64,000 nt of DNA, taken from NCBI GenBank assembly GCA_045648445.1, contig JAZRNY010000023.1, positions 1-64,000 of the forward strand. The letters are read 5' to 3'. The position numbers and the translations under genes are program-made. Of this stretch, positions 27,746-35,962 are shown piece after piece (positions within the stretch are counted from its first letter, which is position 1; each line of letters begins with the position of its first letter). Source of the stretch: SIG607 sp045648445. GTDB taxonomy: Bacteria > Bacillota > Clostridia > Oscillospirales > Acutalibacteraceae. The notes under the pieces are model-generated. The model worked only from the letters and a program-made list of their open reading frames with translations. It was not told where the DNA came from and did no database searches.

Positions 27746-28175
27746 ACTTATACTTAACAAATCTGCTGACCTTTTTCTTTTTTGAGGGGTCGGTTGTAGG
27801 ACAGTCTATACTGTACTGCGCCTTGCAGTTTTCACATTCATTAGTCCCCATTTTATTTATGGTGCCGCACTTTATACAGGTCCAGTTTCCCATAGAATAA
27901 GGTGCCTCTTTTTCGGTTGGCTTTTCTTTTTCGGGCGCATCTTTATTAACAATATCCTCAAGCACCTTTACTTTATAACGAAGTTTTGACATAGTATATT
28001 CAAGTTCGTCAATATCGTTAATATTATGTATTATAGCGATAATGGGAACAAGGGTTAAAAGATTTAACGCGCTTAAAAATACAGCGGCAAAAACAGAGGT
28101 ATAAAGCAACACAAAAAAAGCAACAACCGCCAATATTATTTCAATTATAAGAAGCGTATAAAGCAATTTTTTCAT
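27744..28175 (-). CDS. Small membrane protein with RanBP2-type zinc ribbon
   Basis: 143 aa. Two closely spaced N-terminal hydrophobic segments (about residues 4-50) form a membrane hairpin, followed by a helical stretch and a zinc ribbon WTCIKCGTINKMGTNECENC near residue 104. The C-terminus is Lys-rich. Function unknown. I chose ATG 28175, six bases after AGGTG; an in-frame GTG three codons upstream overlaps that site and is unlikely. Confidence 0.75.
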   Translation of the reverse strand: MKKLLYTLLIIEIILAVVAFFVLLYTSVFAAVFLSALNLLTLVPIIAIIHNINDIDELEYTMSKLRYKVKVLEDIVNKDAPEKEKPTEKEAPYSMGNWTCIKCGTINKMGTNECENCKAQYSIDCPTTDPSKKKKVSRFVKYK

Positions 28176-28209
28176 GATACTCACCTTTAAATTTAATTTA
28201 ATTTATTTT

Positions 28210-28237
28210 ATTATACCATATTTTTCTTATAAGTAAA
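28210..28237 (-). promoter_or_regulatory. Sigma-A promoter of the zinc-ribbon membrane protein
   Basis: Minus-strand TTTACT (28232-28237), 16-bp spacer, TATAAT (28210-28215). Its sequence closely resembles the promoter facing uvrB. Confidence 0.6.
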
Positions 28238-28383
28238 GAACATAAAGTGCACTCTATTCCCCAAAAAATCCACCGCGAAAGGTGTTTATAATCAAAGGTA
28301 TATTTACATTGTCAGAATTTGCATTAAAAGTTTTTCGAAAATTTTACGCTTTCATATTGCAAAATAACTATAAATTCGCAACA

Positions 28384-28412
28384 AAAAACTGCCCTATAAT
28401 TTAGGGCAGTTT
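28384..28412 (-). terminator. Terminator of the P-loop protein gene
   Basis: Stem AAACTGCCCTA/TTAGGGCAGTTT with a short loop, 14 bases beyond the stop at 28426 and followed by a T run on the minus strand. The remaining bases of 28185-28425 show only A/T-rich spacer. Confidence 0.82.
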
Positions 28413-28425
28413 ATGTTTTTTAAAA

Positions 28426-28839
28426 CTATTTTTCTACGTAAGCAAGAACTTCAGCAGGGAGTTCATCTTCGTTAGCAGAAACGGTAAAGAAGAATTCAAT
28501 ATTTGTTTCTTTTGAAATATCATCAATTTTTTTAAGGAAATCTGCAAGTTCTTTATAATCGCGGGAACCGATACGAAGGGTAGCATCGCCAAATACGTCG
28601 GTAACGTCGTAATTTCCTGCGCAAACACCGCATATCATACCGTAATAAGCATCAAATCCATTAATACCGTAATGGTCAGCGTCTATAAGTCTTACTTTAT
28701 GAGTAATATTAAACTTTAAAGTATCACCCTGTTCAAAGCAAACTACGCAACCGTTACTTTTTTCGGCGGCAGCGTTTACAACGTCCATTAAACGTTTTGT
28801 TTTGCCGGAACCCTTTTTACCAATGATGATTTTTACCAT
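28426..28839 (-). CDS. Small P-loop ATP-binding protein of unknown function
   Basis: 137 aa with an N-terminal Walker A motif GKKGSGKT (residues 7-14). No clear Walker B is visible; a possible acidic strand is IEFFFTVSANEDELPAEV near the end. Similar short P-loop proteins occur across Clostridia without an assigned role. It lies 42 bases from pgi; its own ribosome site AAAGGAGC precedes the ATG, so it may be the second gene of a pgi operon. Confidence 0.72.
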   Translation of the reverse strand: MVKIIIGKKGSGKTKRLMDVVNAAAEKSNGCVVCFEQGDTLKFNITHKVRLIDADHYGINGFDAYYGMICGVCAGNYDVTDVFGDATLRIGSRDYKELADFLKKIDDISKETNIEFFFTVSANEDELPAEVLAYVEK

Positions 28840-28881
28840 AATAACCAGCTCCTTTTATATTCACCGCTTAAAGCGGATATT

Positions 28882-30222
28882 TTACTGTCCTAATCTCTTT
28901 TCGAGTTCAGCCTTTTGCGCTTCATAACCGGGCTTACCAAGAAGAGCAAACATATTTTTCTTATAACTTTCAACACCGGGTTGGTCAAAAGGATTAACAC
29001 CTAAAACGTAACCCGAAATTGCACAAGCCTTTTCGAAGAAGTAAATAAGTCTGCCAAGGTTATCTTCGTCAGCCTTATCTACGTTTATAACAAGGTTAGG
29101 CACACCGCCGTCGGTATGAGCAAGTACCGTACCCTCGAAAGCCTTTTCATTAACAAAGGACATTGGTTTTCCTGCAAGGAAGTTAAGTCCGTCGCCGTCG
29201 TTTTCTTCCTTTTCGATAACCAAATCACTGCCTGTGTCTTTAATGGCTACAACCGTTTCGAAAAGTATTCTGCTACCGTCCTGAATGTACTGACCCATAG
29301 AGTGAAGGTCGGTAGAAAAAGTAACAGATGCAGGGAAAATACCTTTATTATCTTTGCCTTCGCTTTCGCCGAAAAGTTGTTTGTACCACTCAGCCATCAT
29401 AGTAAATCTGGGTTCGTAACTAACAAGCATTTCAACGGCTTTACCTTTGCGGTAAAAAGCGTTACGAATAGCGGCGTACTGATAACAGCCGTTTTTATTA
29501 ATATCCTTTACTTCGTATTCTTTAGCGGCAGCCTGAGCACCCTTCATTAATGCATCAATATCGGCGCCTGCAGCAGCAATAGGAAGAAGACCTACGGCAG
29601 TAAGAACCGAGAAACGTCCGCCAACGTCATCGGGAACTACAAAACACTCGTAACCTTTTTCGTCGGCAAGTTGTTTTAAGGTGCCTCTGGCGCGGTCGGT
29701 AGTGCAGTAAATGCGTTCGGCTGCTTCTTTTTCACCGTATTTTTCTTCCATAAACTTTCTGAGCACTCTGAAAGCAACGGCAGGTTCGGTGGTAGTACCG
29801 CTTTTTGAAATTATATTTAGCGATACGCGTTTGCCTTCGCAAAGAGCGAGAATGTCGTTAAGGTAAGAACCGCTTATAGAATTACCTGCGAAATAAATTT
29901 CGGGGGAATTGCCTTTAATGTTATTATAAAAAGGTCCCTTTAAAAATTCGATAGCAGCCCTTGCGCCAAGATAACTGCCGCCGATACCTATTACTATAAG
30001 AATATCGGTATCGTTTTTGATTTTTTCGGCAGATTTTTTAATTCTTTCAAATTCTTCTTTATCGTAATCAAAAGGAAGGTTTATCCAACCGAGGAAATCG
30101 TTGCCTAAACCGTTTTTATTTTCAAGAGTATCATGCGCTGCATAAATTGCAGGAGCAATACCCACCAAATCGTTTTCGTTAAGAAAGTCTTTTGCGTAGT
30201 CGAAACTAAAATTGATTGCCAT
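28882..30222 (-). CDS. pgi: Glucose-6-phosphate isomerase
   Basis: Interconverts glucose-6-phosphate and fructose-6-phosphate. 446 aa, matching the short Firmicutes form. The SIS phosphosugar motif ISKSGTTTEPA is at 138-148, the catalytic-base region GESEGKDNKG has Glu286, and DLHSMGQ contains His307. I start at ATG 30222, preceded by AAGGAG; the frame extends 19 codons further but overlaps the promoter. Confidence 0.96.
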   Translation of the reverse strand: MAINFSFDYAKDFLNENDLVGIAPAIYAAHDTLENKNGLGNDFLGWINLPFDYDKEEFERIKKSAEKIKNDTDILIVIGIGGSYLGARAAIEFLKGPFYNNIKGNSPEIYFAGNSISGSYLNDILALCEGKRVSLNIISKSGTTTEPAVAFRVLRKFMEEKYGEKEAAERIYCTTDRARGTLKQLADEKGYECFVVPDDVGGRFSVLTAVGLLPIAAAGADIDALMKGAQAAAKEYEVKDINKNGCYQYAAIRNAFYRKGKAVEMLVSYEPRFTMMAEWYKQLFGESEGKDNKGIFPASVTFSTDLHSMGQYIQDGSRILFETVVAIKDTGSDLVIEKEENDGDGLNFLAGKPMSFVNEKAFEGTVLAHTDGGVPNLVINVDKADEDNLGRLIYFFEKACAISGYVLGVNPFDQPGVESYKKNMFALLGKPGYEAQKAELEKRLGQ

Positions 30223-30250
30223 ATTATTTCTCCTTGGTTTTGTTATATTT

Positions 30251-30279
30251 ATTGTACTATAAACTGCTTTGTTTTTCAA
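30251..30279 (-). promoter_or_regulatory. Sigma-A promoter of pgi
   Basis: Minus-strand TTGAAA (30274-30279), 17-bp spacer, TACAAT (30251-30256), 29 bases upstream of the start codon. Confidence 0.7.
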
Positions 30280-30321
30280 CTAAAAATTTTAATTTTTTTA
30301 TAAATTTTTCACAATTTCAGC

Positions 30322-31512
30322 CTATGGCGTTAATAAATACTTGAGCAATATAGCAAAAGAACGCCATATATTGATACCATAGACGTCCTCATCGGCATTA
30401 ATCGCCAAAACTCCTATTTCTTCGCCGTCGCAAAGTATCCTAAGTTCGCCTATTTTGTCGCCTTTTTTTATGGGTGCAGTAAGGTAATCAGGCAAAATGA
30501 GTTCTGTTTTTATTTTATCTTTTTGGTTTTTCTTTATAAGTACTTTATAATTTTCACTTTGCTGAACCATTACGCTTCGTTTTACACCCTTTTTAACGTC
30601 AATTGTTTTTGGAAGATTTTCACCCGTATTAATTTCTGCGTTGCAATAGTTTGCAAAACCGAAATTAAGAAGTTTTTGACAGGCTGAAAAACGGTTTGCG
30701 CTGGTATCAGCGCCCATTGCTACCGCTATCAGATTTAAATTATCTCTACTTGCACTTGCGCTAAGGCAATATCCTGCATCGGATGTTGTACCCGTTTTAA
30801 GACCCGTGCAACCGTCATAAAAACGCACAAGTTTATTAGTGCTGACAAGTTGTGACTGTCCGTTTCTGAGAGTATCCATCCAAAGTGTAGTATATTCGGT
30901 TATTTTTTTGTGCTTTAAAAGTTCTTTTGACATAAGCGCCACGTCATAGGCGGTGCTATAGTGGTTTTCGGCGTCAAGTCCGGTTGAATTTATAAAATTA
31001 GTATTGTTCATACCCAAAGACTTGGCTTTAGAATTCATTAAAACCACAAAACTCTCTTCGCTTCCCGCTACGGCCTCGGCAAGCAGTACGGTAGCATCGT
31101 TTGCCGAAACAACCGCCACTGCTTTTATAAGGTCGTTAACGGTCATTTCCTCACCCGGTTCGAGCCATATCTGACTGCCACCAAGTTTAGCCGCCGTATC
31201 ACTGCAGGTTAACACCGTTTCGTATGTAAACTGTCCGTTTTCTATAGCCTCCATAACCAAAATCAACGCCATTATTTTAGTAATTGACGCCGGCGGAAGT
31301 TTTTCATCTGCATTTTCACTAAATAAAATTTTGCCCGAATCTGCATCCATAAGCACCGCGCTTTTAACGTTACTTAGCGGAACTCCAACCTCTATTTCCC
31401 CTACTACAGGAAGGGGAGAATAATCAACCTCTTCCTCACTAATTATTTGTGCGTTAACTTTTATAGGTATAATCATAACTATACACAAAACTAATGCTAT
31501 AAATCTTTTCAT
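30322..31512 (-). CDS. dacF: D-alanyl-D-alanine carboxypeptidase (PBP5/DacF type)
   Basis: Secreted, membrane-associated serine peptidase that trims the terminal D-Ala of peptidoglycan stem peptides. 396 aa with a signal peptide (MKRFIALVLCIVMIIPIKVNA). Active-site motifs are SITK (in PPASITKIM), SAN (VSANDATVL) and KTG (GLKTGTTSDAGYC); the C-terminal beta-rich PBP5_C domain and a hydrophobic end follow. The start is ATG 31512. Its ribosome site GGGGG is inside a terminator-like hairpin with the U tract against the ATG, an unusual arrangement. Confidence 0.93.
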   Translation of the reverse strand: MKRFIALVLCIVMIIPIKVNAQIISEEEVDYSPLPVVGEIEVGVPLSNVKSAVLMDADSGKILFSENADEKLPPASITKIMALILVMEAIENGQFTYETVLTCSDTAAKLGGSQIWLEPGEEMTVNDLIKAVAVVSANDATVLLAEAVAGSEESFVVLMNSKAKSLGMNNTNFINSTGLDAENHYSTAYDVALMSKELLKHKKITEYTTLWMDTLRNGQSQLVSTNKLVRFYDGCTGLKTGTTSDAGYCLSASASRDNLNLIAVAMGADTSANRFSACQKLLNFGFANYCNAEINTGENLPKTIDVKKGVKRSVMVQQSENYKVLIKKNQKDKIKTELILPDYLTAPIKKGDKIGELRILCDGEEIGVLAINADEDVYGINIWRSFAILLKYLLTP

Positions 31513-31541
31513 AAAAAACATACCCCCTATTAAGAGGTATG
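31513..31541 (-). terminator. Terminator-like hairpin enclosing the dacF ribosome site
   Basis: Minus-strand arms CATACCTC and GGGGTATG fold with a short loop and are followed by TTTTTT that touches the dacF ATG. It can end transcription from the LUD gene (stop at 31556) and hide the GGGGG ribosome site of dacF. Confidence 0.65.
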
Positions 31542-31555
31542 CTTTTAAACCTTAT

Positions 31556-32200
31556 TTAATAACCTAAGTCCTCGTTACAAATTATTACTTTTATTCTGTC
31601 TTTAATAAGTTGACAGGACTGAACTATATAACTGCAACAAATTCTGCTTTCACTTTTGCAACCATCAGACAAAGAATTTCCGTTTATTGCCATACATTCG
31701 TTTTTATATGTGCAATAGTTGTTTTTAGCAAGTCGTTGGCAGTTTTTAGGTGCGGCAATTTCCTTTATTCTTTTAAAGCCTTCTTCGGCATTTTTAACTA
31801 TTTTGTTTTTGCCTACTACCACAACAACGCTACGAGGTCCGTAAACTAACGCGGCTCCGCGATTTCCGAAACCGTCAACGTTTATAAGTTCTCCCTTTTG
31901 ACTAACGGCATTACTTGAAGTTAAAAACACGTCGCTGAGCAGCGCTTTTCTTAAACATTCCATTCTTTCTTCATTGGTAAGATTTTCGTTATAACGGTCA
32001 ATTACGTTATATCCGCCGCCCCTAACTAAACCGGTAGCGCCTATTTCCTTTAATGTCATACTTCCGCCAAGCCCTATAACGTCATTTTCATTAATAAGAC
32101 CCTTTAAAATATTTAAGGCTTCTTCTTTATTCTCGGCATAAAAAGGAACCATATTGTTCTTCTTTAATGCTTCCATAGTTATTTTAATTTGTTCGTTCAC
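31556..32200 (-). CDS. LUD (LutC/YkgG, DUF162) domain protein
   Basis: A 214-aa protein of the lactate-utilisation domain family: AENKEEALNILKGLINENDVIGLGGSMTL near residue 22, NAVSQKGELINVDGFGNRGAALVYGP near 100, then VVVVGKNKIV. The C-terminus has Cys residues (CQRLAKNNYCTYKNEC and ICCSYIV) as in stand-alone LUD proteins. Partners LutA and LutB are absent, so a role in lactate oxidation is doubtful. It overlaps mnmA by four bases. Confidence 0.84.
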   Translation of the reverse strand: MNEQIKITMEALKKNNMVPFYAENKEEALNILKGLINENDVIGLGGSMTLKEIGATGLVRGGGYNVIDRYNENLTNEERMECLRKALLSDVFLTSSNAVSQKGELINVDGFGNRGAALVYGPRSVVVVVGKNKIVKNAEEGFKRIKEIAAPKNCQRLAKNNYCTYKNECMAINGNSLSDGCKSESRICCSYIVQSCQLIKDRIKVIICNEDLGY

Positions 32201-33246
32201 GCTATGGTACCTCCACCTATTACTATATCATCATTATAAAATACTGCTGCCTGTCCCGGCGCGGCGGCGCGCTGAGGCTCATCAAAAATAAGCACGGCGC
32301 CATTTTCACCGTCTGCCTTCAGGGTGGCAGGCGCTTCTTTATGGCGGTATCTTAGTTTGGCGGTTACTCGCATTTCACCCTCTAATTTTTCAAAAGGAAT
32401 ATAGTTAACATCCTTTAAATGCACAGTATTATTAAAAAGCAAGGATTCATCTTCACTTATTATAACCTGATTCTTTTGGGCGTTTTTGCTTATTACAAAG
32501 GCAGGTTTACCGAGGGCAATTCCAAGTCCCTTTCGCTGACCTACGGTATAACGTATCATACCTTTGTGTTTGCCTATTTTTTTACCATTTGGCAAAACAT
32601 AGTCGCCTTCACTTTGGGCTTTGCCCGTATAACGTTCAATGAAACCTGCATAATCTCCATCAGGCACAAAACATATATCCTGACTGTCGGGACGGTCTGC
32701 AACCTCTAAGCCGATTTCTCTTGCCTTTTCTCTCACCTGCTCCTTAGTAATACTGCTAAGGGGCATTAAAATTCTACTAAGTTCACTTTGGGTTAGTTTA
32801 TAAAGCATATAGGTTTGGTCTTTACTGTTGTCTTCAGGCTTTTTAAGAAGGTAAACTCCATCGTTCGTTTTTTCGATTTTACTGTAATGACCCGTTGCAA
32901 CAAAATCTGCACCCAACTGGTCTGCAATGTTTAACATTTCGCTGAACTTAACTTCCTTATTACAAACGATGCAAGGATTAGGGGTTTCACCCGCTTCATA
33001 ACAGGCAACAAAATTATCAATTACTTTTTTGCAAAAACACTGGCGTTTATTGACTACGATATGTTCGATGCCTATTTTATCGCATACTGCCTTAGCATCT
33101 CTTAAATCGTCGGTGGCACCATCGGTTTCGTTTTCCCTATATAAAGAAAGTGTAACGCCTATTACGTTATAACCTTGTTCCTTTAAAACGGCTGCCGCTA
33201 CCGAAGAGTCAACACCGCCGCTCATTCCTATAATAACTTTTTTCAT
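32197..33246 (-). CDS. mnmA: tRNA 2-thiouridine(34) synthase MnmA
   Basis: Thiolates U34 of tRNAs for Lys, Glu and Gln. The 349-aa protein has the PP-loop GMSGGVDSS (7-15), NPCIVCN with Cys92, and the second catalytic cysteine Cys192 in DSQDICFVPDGDY. Length is normal. An IscS-like sulfur donor is not in the window. It overlaps the LUD gene, so the pair forms one transcript. Confidence 0.96.
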   Translation of the reverse strand: MKKVIIGMSGGVDSSVAAAVLKEQGYNVIGVTLSLYRENETDGATDDLRDAKAVCDKIGIEHIVVNKRQCFCKKVIDNFVACYEAGETPNPCIVCNKEVKFSEMLNIADQLGADFVATGHYSKIEKTNDGVYLLKKPEDNSKDQTYMLYKLTQSELSRILMPLSSITKEQVREKAREIGLEVADRPDSQDICFVPDGDYAGFIERYTGKAQSEGDYVLPNGKKIGKHKGMIRYTVGQRKGLGIALGKPAFVISKNAQKNQVIISEDESLLFNNTVHLKDVNYIPFEKLEGEMRVTAKLRYRHKEAPATLKADGENGAVLIFDEPQRAAAPGQAAVFYNDDIVIGGGTIA

Positions 33247-33294
33247 TTTATCACCAAATATATTATATTATATTTTCTTTCCTTGCGCAACAAG

Positions 33295-33321
33295 AAAAAA
33301 CTGCCCCGAAGAGCAGTTTTT
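33295..33321 (-). terminator. Terminator of the feo operon
   Basis: Stem AAAACTGC/GCAGTTTT with a T-rich tail, eight bases after the stop of the small Cys-rich feo gene. Confidence 0.8.
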
Positions 33322-33328
33322 AGCAAAC

Positions 33329-33478
33329 TTATTTTTTGTGACAATCGTTCTTCATAGAACATCCGTCGCAACCGCAAGAACAAGAGTTCTTGCCTTTTTT
33401 CTTTTTTATTATTTCATTTATTAAAATTGACACAACTAAAATGGCAATTATAGATGCAATAATAATTGTTGGCCACAT
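33329..33478 (-). CDS. FeoB-associated Cys-rich membrane protein
   Basis: A 49-aa protein. Residues 1-22 form one transmembrane helix (MWPTIIIASIIAILVVSILI), then come a basic stretch KKKKGK and a cysteine cluster CSCGCDGC with a final Cys near the C-terminus. This matches the FeoB-associated Cys-rich family found after feoB in Firmicutes, thought to assist ferrous iron uptake. It starts nine bases after the feoB stop. Confidence 0.85.
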   Translation of the reverse strand: MWPTIIIASIIAILVVSILINEIIKKKKGKNSCSCGCDGCSMKNDCHKK

Positions 33479-33487
33479 AAATATTAC

Positions 33488-35590
33488 CTACTTTATACTA
33501 CTGTATTTATCTTTGCGTAAAAGCATAAAAAGAGCAAATATAAGAACTGCTGACGCAATGGCTGTACCAATAATGTTTCCACCTTGTGGCGTAAACCAAA
33601 GTCCGAACTGGTAAATCATAAGGCACATGCCGTAGGCGAATGCGCAAAGATAGGAAATTGCGCCAATAGTCCATTTAGCGCTGTTCATTTCTCGTCTTAT
33701 AGCGCCCATAGCGGCAAAACAAGGAGCGCAAAGAAGATTGAACACCATAAAGGAATATGCCGATAGTTTTCCGCCCATAATTTCAGCAAATGCAATTTCG
33801 GCAGAATCATAACCTAACGCACCGAACACGCCGACTATTTCTTCTTTTGCCATAAGTCCTAAAATTGCGGCAATACCTGCCTGCCAATTACCAAAACCAA
33901 GCGGTTTAAAGATTATTGCTATGGCGGAACCGATAAGGTTTAAAATCGACCTGTCGGTATCATTATTAATATAATGGAGTCCGCCGTCAAAGGTTAAGTT
34001 ATTTAAAACCCATATAATAACGCTGGCTGCCAGTATAACGGTGCCTGCGCGTTTCACATAAGACCAACCGCGGTCCCAAACGGTTCTTGCTACGTTTGAC
34101 GCAAGGGGGGCGTGATAGGTAGGAAGTTCCATAACAAAGGGAGACGGCTTACCGCCCAGCGCCTTTGTTTTCTTTAAAATTATTCCCGAAATTATAACCG
34201 ATAATACGCCTATTAAATATGCCGAAACGGCAATTAACGCGCTACCGCCAAAAAGTGCGCCTGCCACAAGACCTACAAGGGGCATTTTTGCGCCGCAAGG
34301 AATAAAACTGGTGGTCATAACGGTTATTTTTCTATCTTTTTCCTGATCGATTGTACGACTTGCCATAATTCCCGGCACACTGCAACCCGAACCTACAAGT
34401 AATGGAATAAACGATTTTCCCGAAAGACCGAACTTTCTGAAAACTTTGTCCATTATAAAGGCAACGCGCGACATATATCCACAGTCTTCCAACAAGGATA
34501 ACATTAAAAACAGTATCAACATTTGAGGAACAAATCCAAGTACCGCGCCTACACCGCCCAGTATACCGTCGCATATAAGACTGTTAAGCCACGGCAGAGT
34601 TCCCAATTCCAAAAGACATTTTCGGGCAAAAGGTATTATCCATTCACCAAAAAGTTTATCGTTCATAAAGCCAACCGACCAATTACCTATAGAGCCGATT
34701 GAAAGGTAATAAACGAGAAACATTGCAAGGGCGAAAATTGGCAATGCAAGAAAACGGTTGGTAACTATTTTATCTATTTTGTCAGACATTGTAAGTCTGC
34801 CGATACTCTTTTTCTTATAACAGTCTTTAAGTATTTTTTCAATATAAGTATAACGTTCGTTTATAATAACACTTTCGGCATCGTCGTCAAAATGCATTTC
34901 AACGTGACGTATATCTTTTTCAATATGTTCTAAAAGAGCGCTGTCCAGTTTAAGACTGTTTAGTACCATAGTATCGCGCTCAAAAATTTTAATAGCGTAC
35001 CAGCGTTGCTGATTATCGTCCATATCATGTATGGCGGCTTCTTCTATATGGGCAACTGCGTGTTCAACGTCACCCGAAAAAATATGTTCGGGGACTACCT
35101 CGTTACCATAAAGGGATATGGCCTGTTCTATTGCCTCAGAAATCCCCTCACCCTTAAGGGCGGATATTTCTAAAATAGGGCAGCGTAAAGCCTTGCCTAA
35201 TTTTTCTATATCAATTTTATCACCGTTTTTTCTGACTATATCCATCATATTTACGGCAATCATTAAAGGAATACCGAGTTCCATAAGTTGTGTAGTCAAA
35301 TAAAGGTTTCTTTCAAGATTGGTTCCGTCGACTATATTTAAAATTACGTCGGGACGTTCGTTTACGAGATAATTCCTTGCAACCAGTTCTTCAGGTGTGT
35401 ATGGAGACAAGGAATAAATACCGGGAAGGTCGGTAAGAATTACATCTTGATTGTTTTTTAATTTTCCTTCCTTTTTTTCAACCGTTACACCCGGCCAGTT
35501 TCCAACGTACTGATTAGAACCTGTAAGGGCGTTAAAAAGGGTGGTTTTTCCGCAGTTCGGATTGCCTGCAAGTGCAATTTTTATACTCAT
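33488..35590 (-). CDS. feoB: Ferrous iron transporter FeoB
   Basis: Membrane Fe(II) transporter of 700 aa. The N-terminal G domain has G1 GNPNCGKTT (8-16) and G3 DLPGIYSL; then a helical GDI-like region (about 175-260), two Gate domains with many membrane helices and the family motif GSGCSVPGIMASRTI. Between feoA (11 bases) and the small Cys-rich gene, it forms a three-gene iron-uptake operon. Confidence 0.97.
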   Translation of the reverse strand: MSIKIALAGNPNCGKTTLFNALTGSNQYVGNWPGVTVEKKEGKLKNNQDVILTDLPGIYSLSPYTPEELVARNYLVNERPDVILNIVDGTNLERNLYLTTQLMELGIPLMIAVNMMDIVRKNGDKIDIEKLGKALRCPILEISALKGEGISEAIEQAISLYGNEVVPEHIFSGDVEHAVAHIEEAAIHDMDDNQQRWYAIKIFERDTMVLNSLKLDSALLEHIEKDIRHVEMHFDDDAESVIINERYTYIEKILKDCYKKKSIGRLTMSDKIDKIVTNRFLALPIFALAMFLVYYLSIGSIGNWSVGFMNDKLFGEWIIPFARKCLLELGTLPWLNSLICDGILGGVGAVLGFVPQMLILFLMLSLLEDCGYMSRVAFIMDKVFRKFGLSGKSFIPLLVGSGCSVPGIMASRTIDQEKDRKITVMTTSFIPCGAKMPLVGLVAGALFGGSALIAVSAYLIGVLSVIISGIILKKTKALGGKPSPFVMELPTYHAPLASNVARTVWDRGWSYVKRAGTVILAASVIIWVLNNLTFDGGLHYINNDTDRSILNLIGSAIAIIFKPLGFGNWQAGIAAILGLMAKEEIVGVFGALGYDSAEIAFAEIMGGKLSAYSFMVFNLLCAPCFAAMGAIRREMNSAKWTIGAISYLCAFAYGMCLMIYQFGLWFTPQGGNIIGTAIASAVLIFALFMLLRKDKYSSIK

Positions 35591-35601
35591 TTTTTTTACA
35601 C

Positions 35602-35823
35602 CTATTCCACTTCTATCATTTCGGCATCCGCTTTTCTTAGAGATAGTTCATATCCCCTTACGTGCAGTTCAAAAGGATCACCCAGCGGTGCCACTTTTCT
35701 TACGTAAATACGGGTACCCTTTGTAATTCCCATATCCATTATTCTTCTTTTTATTGCGCCTTCACCGTGAACCTTTACTACCTTTACGGTACTGCCCACG
35801 CGCATATCTTTAAGCGTATTCAT
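35602..35823 (-). CDS. feoA: Ferrous iron transport protein FeoA
   Basis: 73-aa SH3-like cytosolic partner of FeoB. It begins MNTLKDMRVGSTVKVVKVHG and carries the family's RRIMDMGITKGTRIYVRKVAP. First gene of the feo operon, with ribosome site AGAGGGGAAA before the ATG. The leader contains two inverted repeats likely bound by an iron-dependent repressor. Confidence 0.94.
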   Translation of the reverse strand: MNTLKDMRVGSTVKVVKVHGEGAIKRRIMDMGITKGTRIYVRKVAPLGDPFELHVRGYELSLRKADAEMIEVE

Positions 35824-35839
35824 AGTTTCCCCTCTAGCA

Positions 35840-35855
35840 GTTAGTCGTTGCTAAC
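35840..35855. promoter_or_regulatory. Operator 1 in the feoA leader
   Basis: GTTAG-N6-CTAAC inverted repeat, just upstream of the feoA ribosome site. It matches operator 2 in arms and spacing. The TTAGnnnnnnCTAA form resembles DtxR/IdeR-family iron boxes, but the regulator is not in the window. Confidence 0.6.
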
Positions 35856-35875
35856 CATAATTGCAAAAATAACTA

Positions 35876-35891
35876 GTTAGCATCGGCTAAC
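35876..35891. promoter_or_regulatory. Operator 2 in the feoA leader
   Basis: GTTAG-N6-CTAAC inverted repeat, with arms extending to AGTTAGC/GCTAACT around ATCG. Its centre is 36 bp from that of operator 1. It sits just downstream of the -10 box, over the likely transcription start. Confidence 0.68.
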
Positions 35892-35900
35892 TACAGTAGT

Positions 35901-35929
35901 ATAATACTACAAAAGTTAAAATTTGTCAA
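35901..35929 (-). promoter_or_regulatory. Sigma-A promoter of the feo operon
   Basis: Minus-strand TTGACA (35924-35929), 17-bp spacer, TATTAT (35901-35906). The -10 box lies inside a perfect 15-bp palindrome GTAGTATAATACTAC (35896-35910), a third possible protein site. Confidence 0.82.
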
Positions 35930-35930
35930 C

Positions 35931-35960
35931 AAAAAAATCCGAGATTTTCTCGGATTTTTT
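35931..35960 (-). terminator. Terminator of the serine hydrolase gene
   Basis: Stem AAAAATCCGAG/CTCGGATTTTT with a 5-nt loop and U tail, two bases after the stop; it abuts the feo -35 box. Confidence 0.85.
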
Positions 35961-35962
35961 AT

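Noticed and set aside
31556..32200. Lactate-oxidation operon (lutABC)
   Set aside because: Only a stand-alone LUD protein is present, coupled to mnmA; no LutA or LutB homolog is seen.
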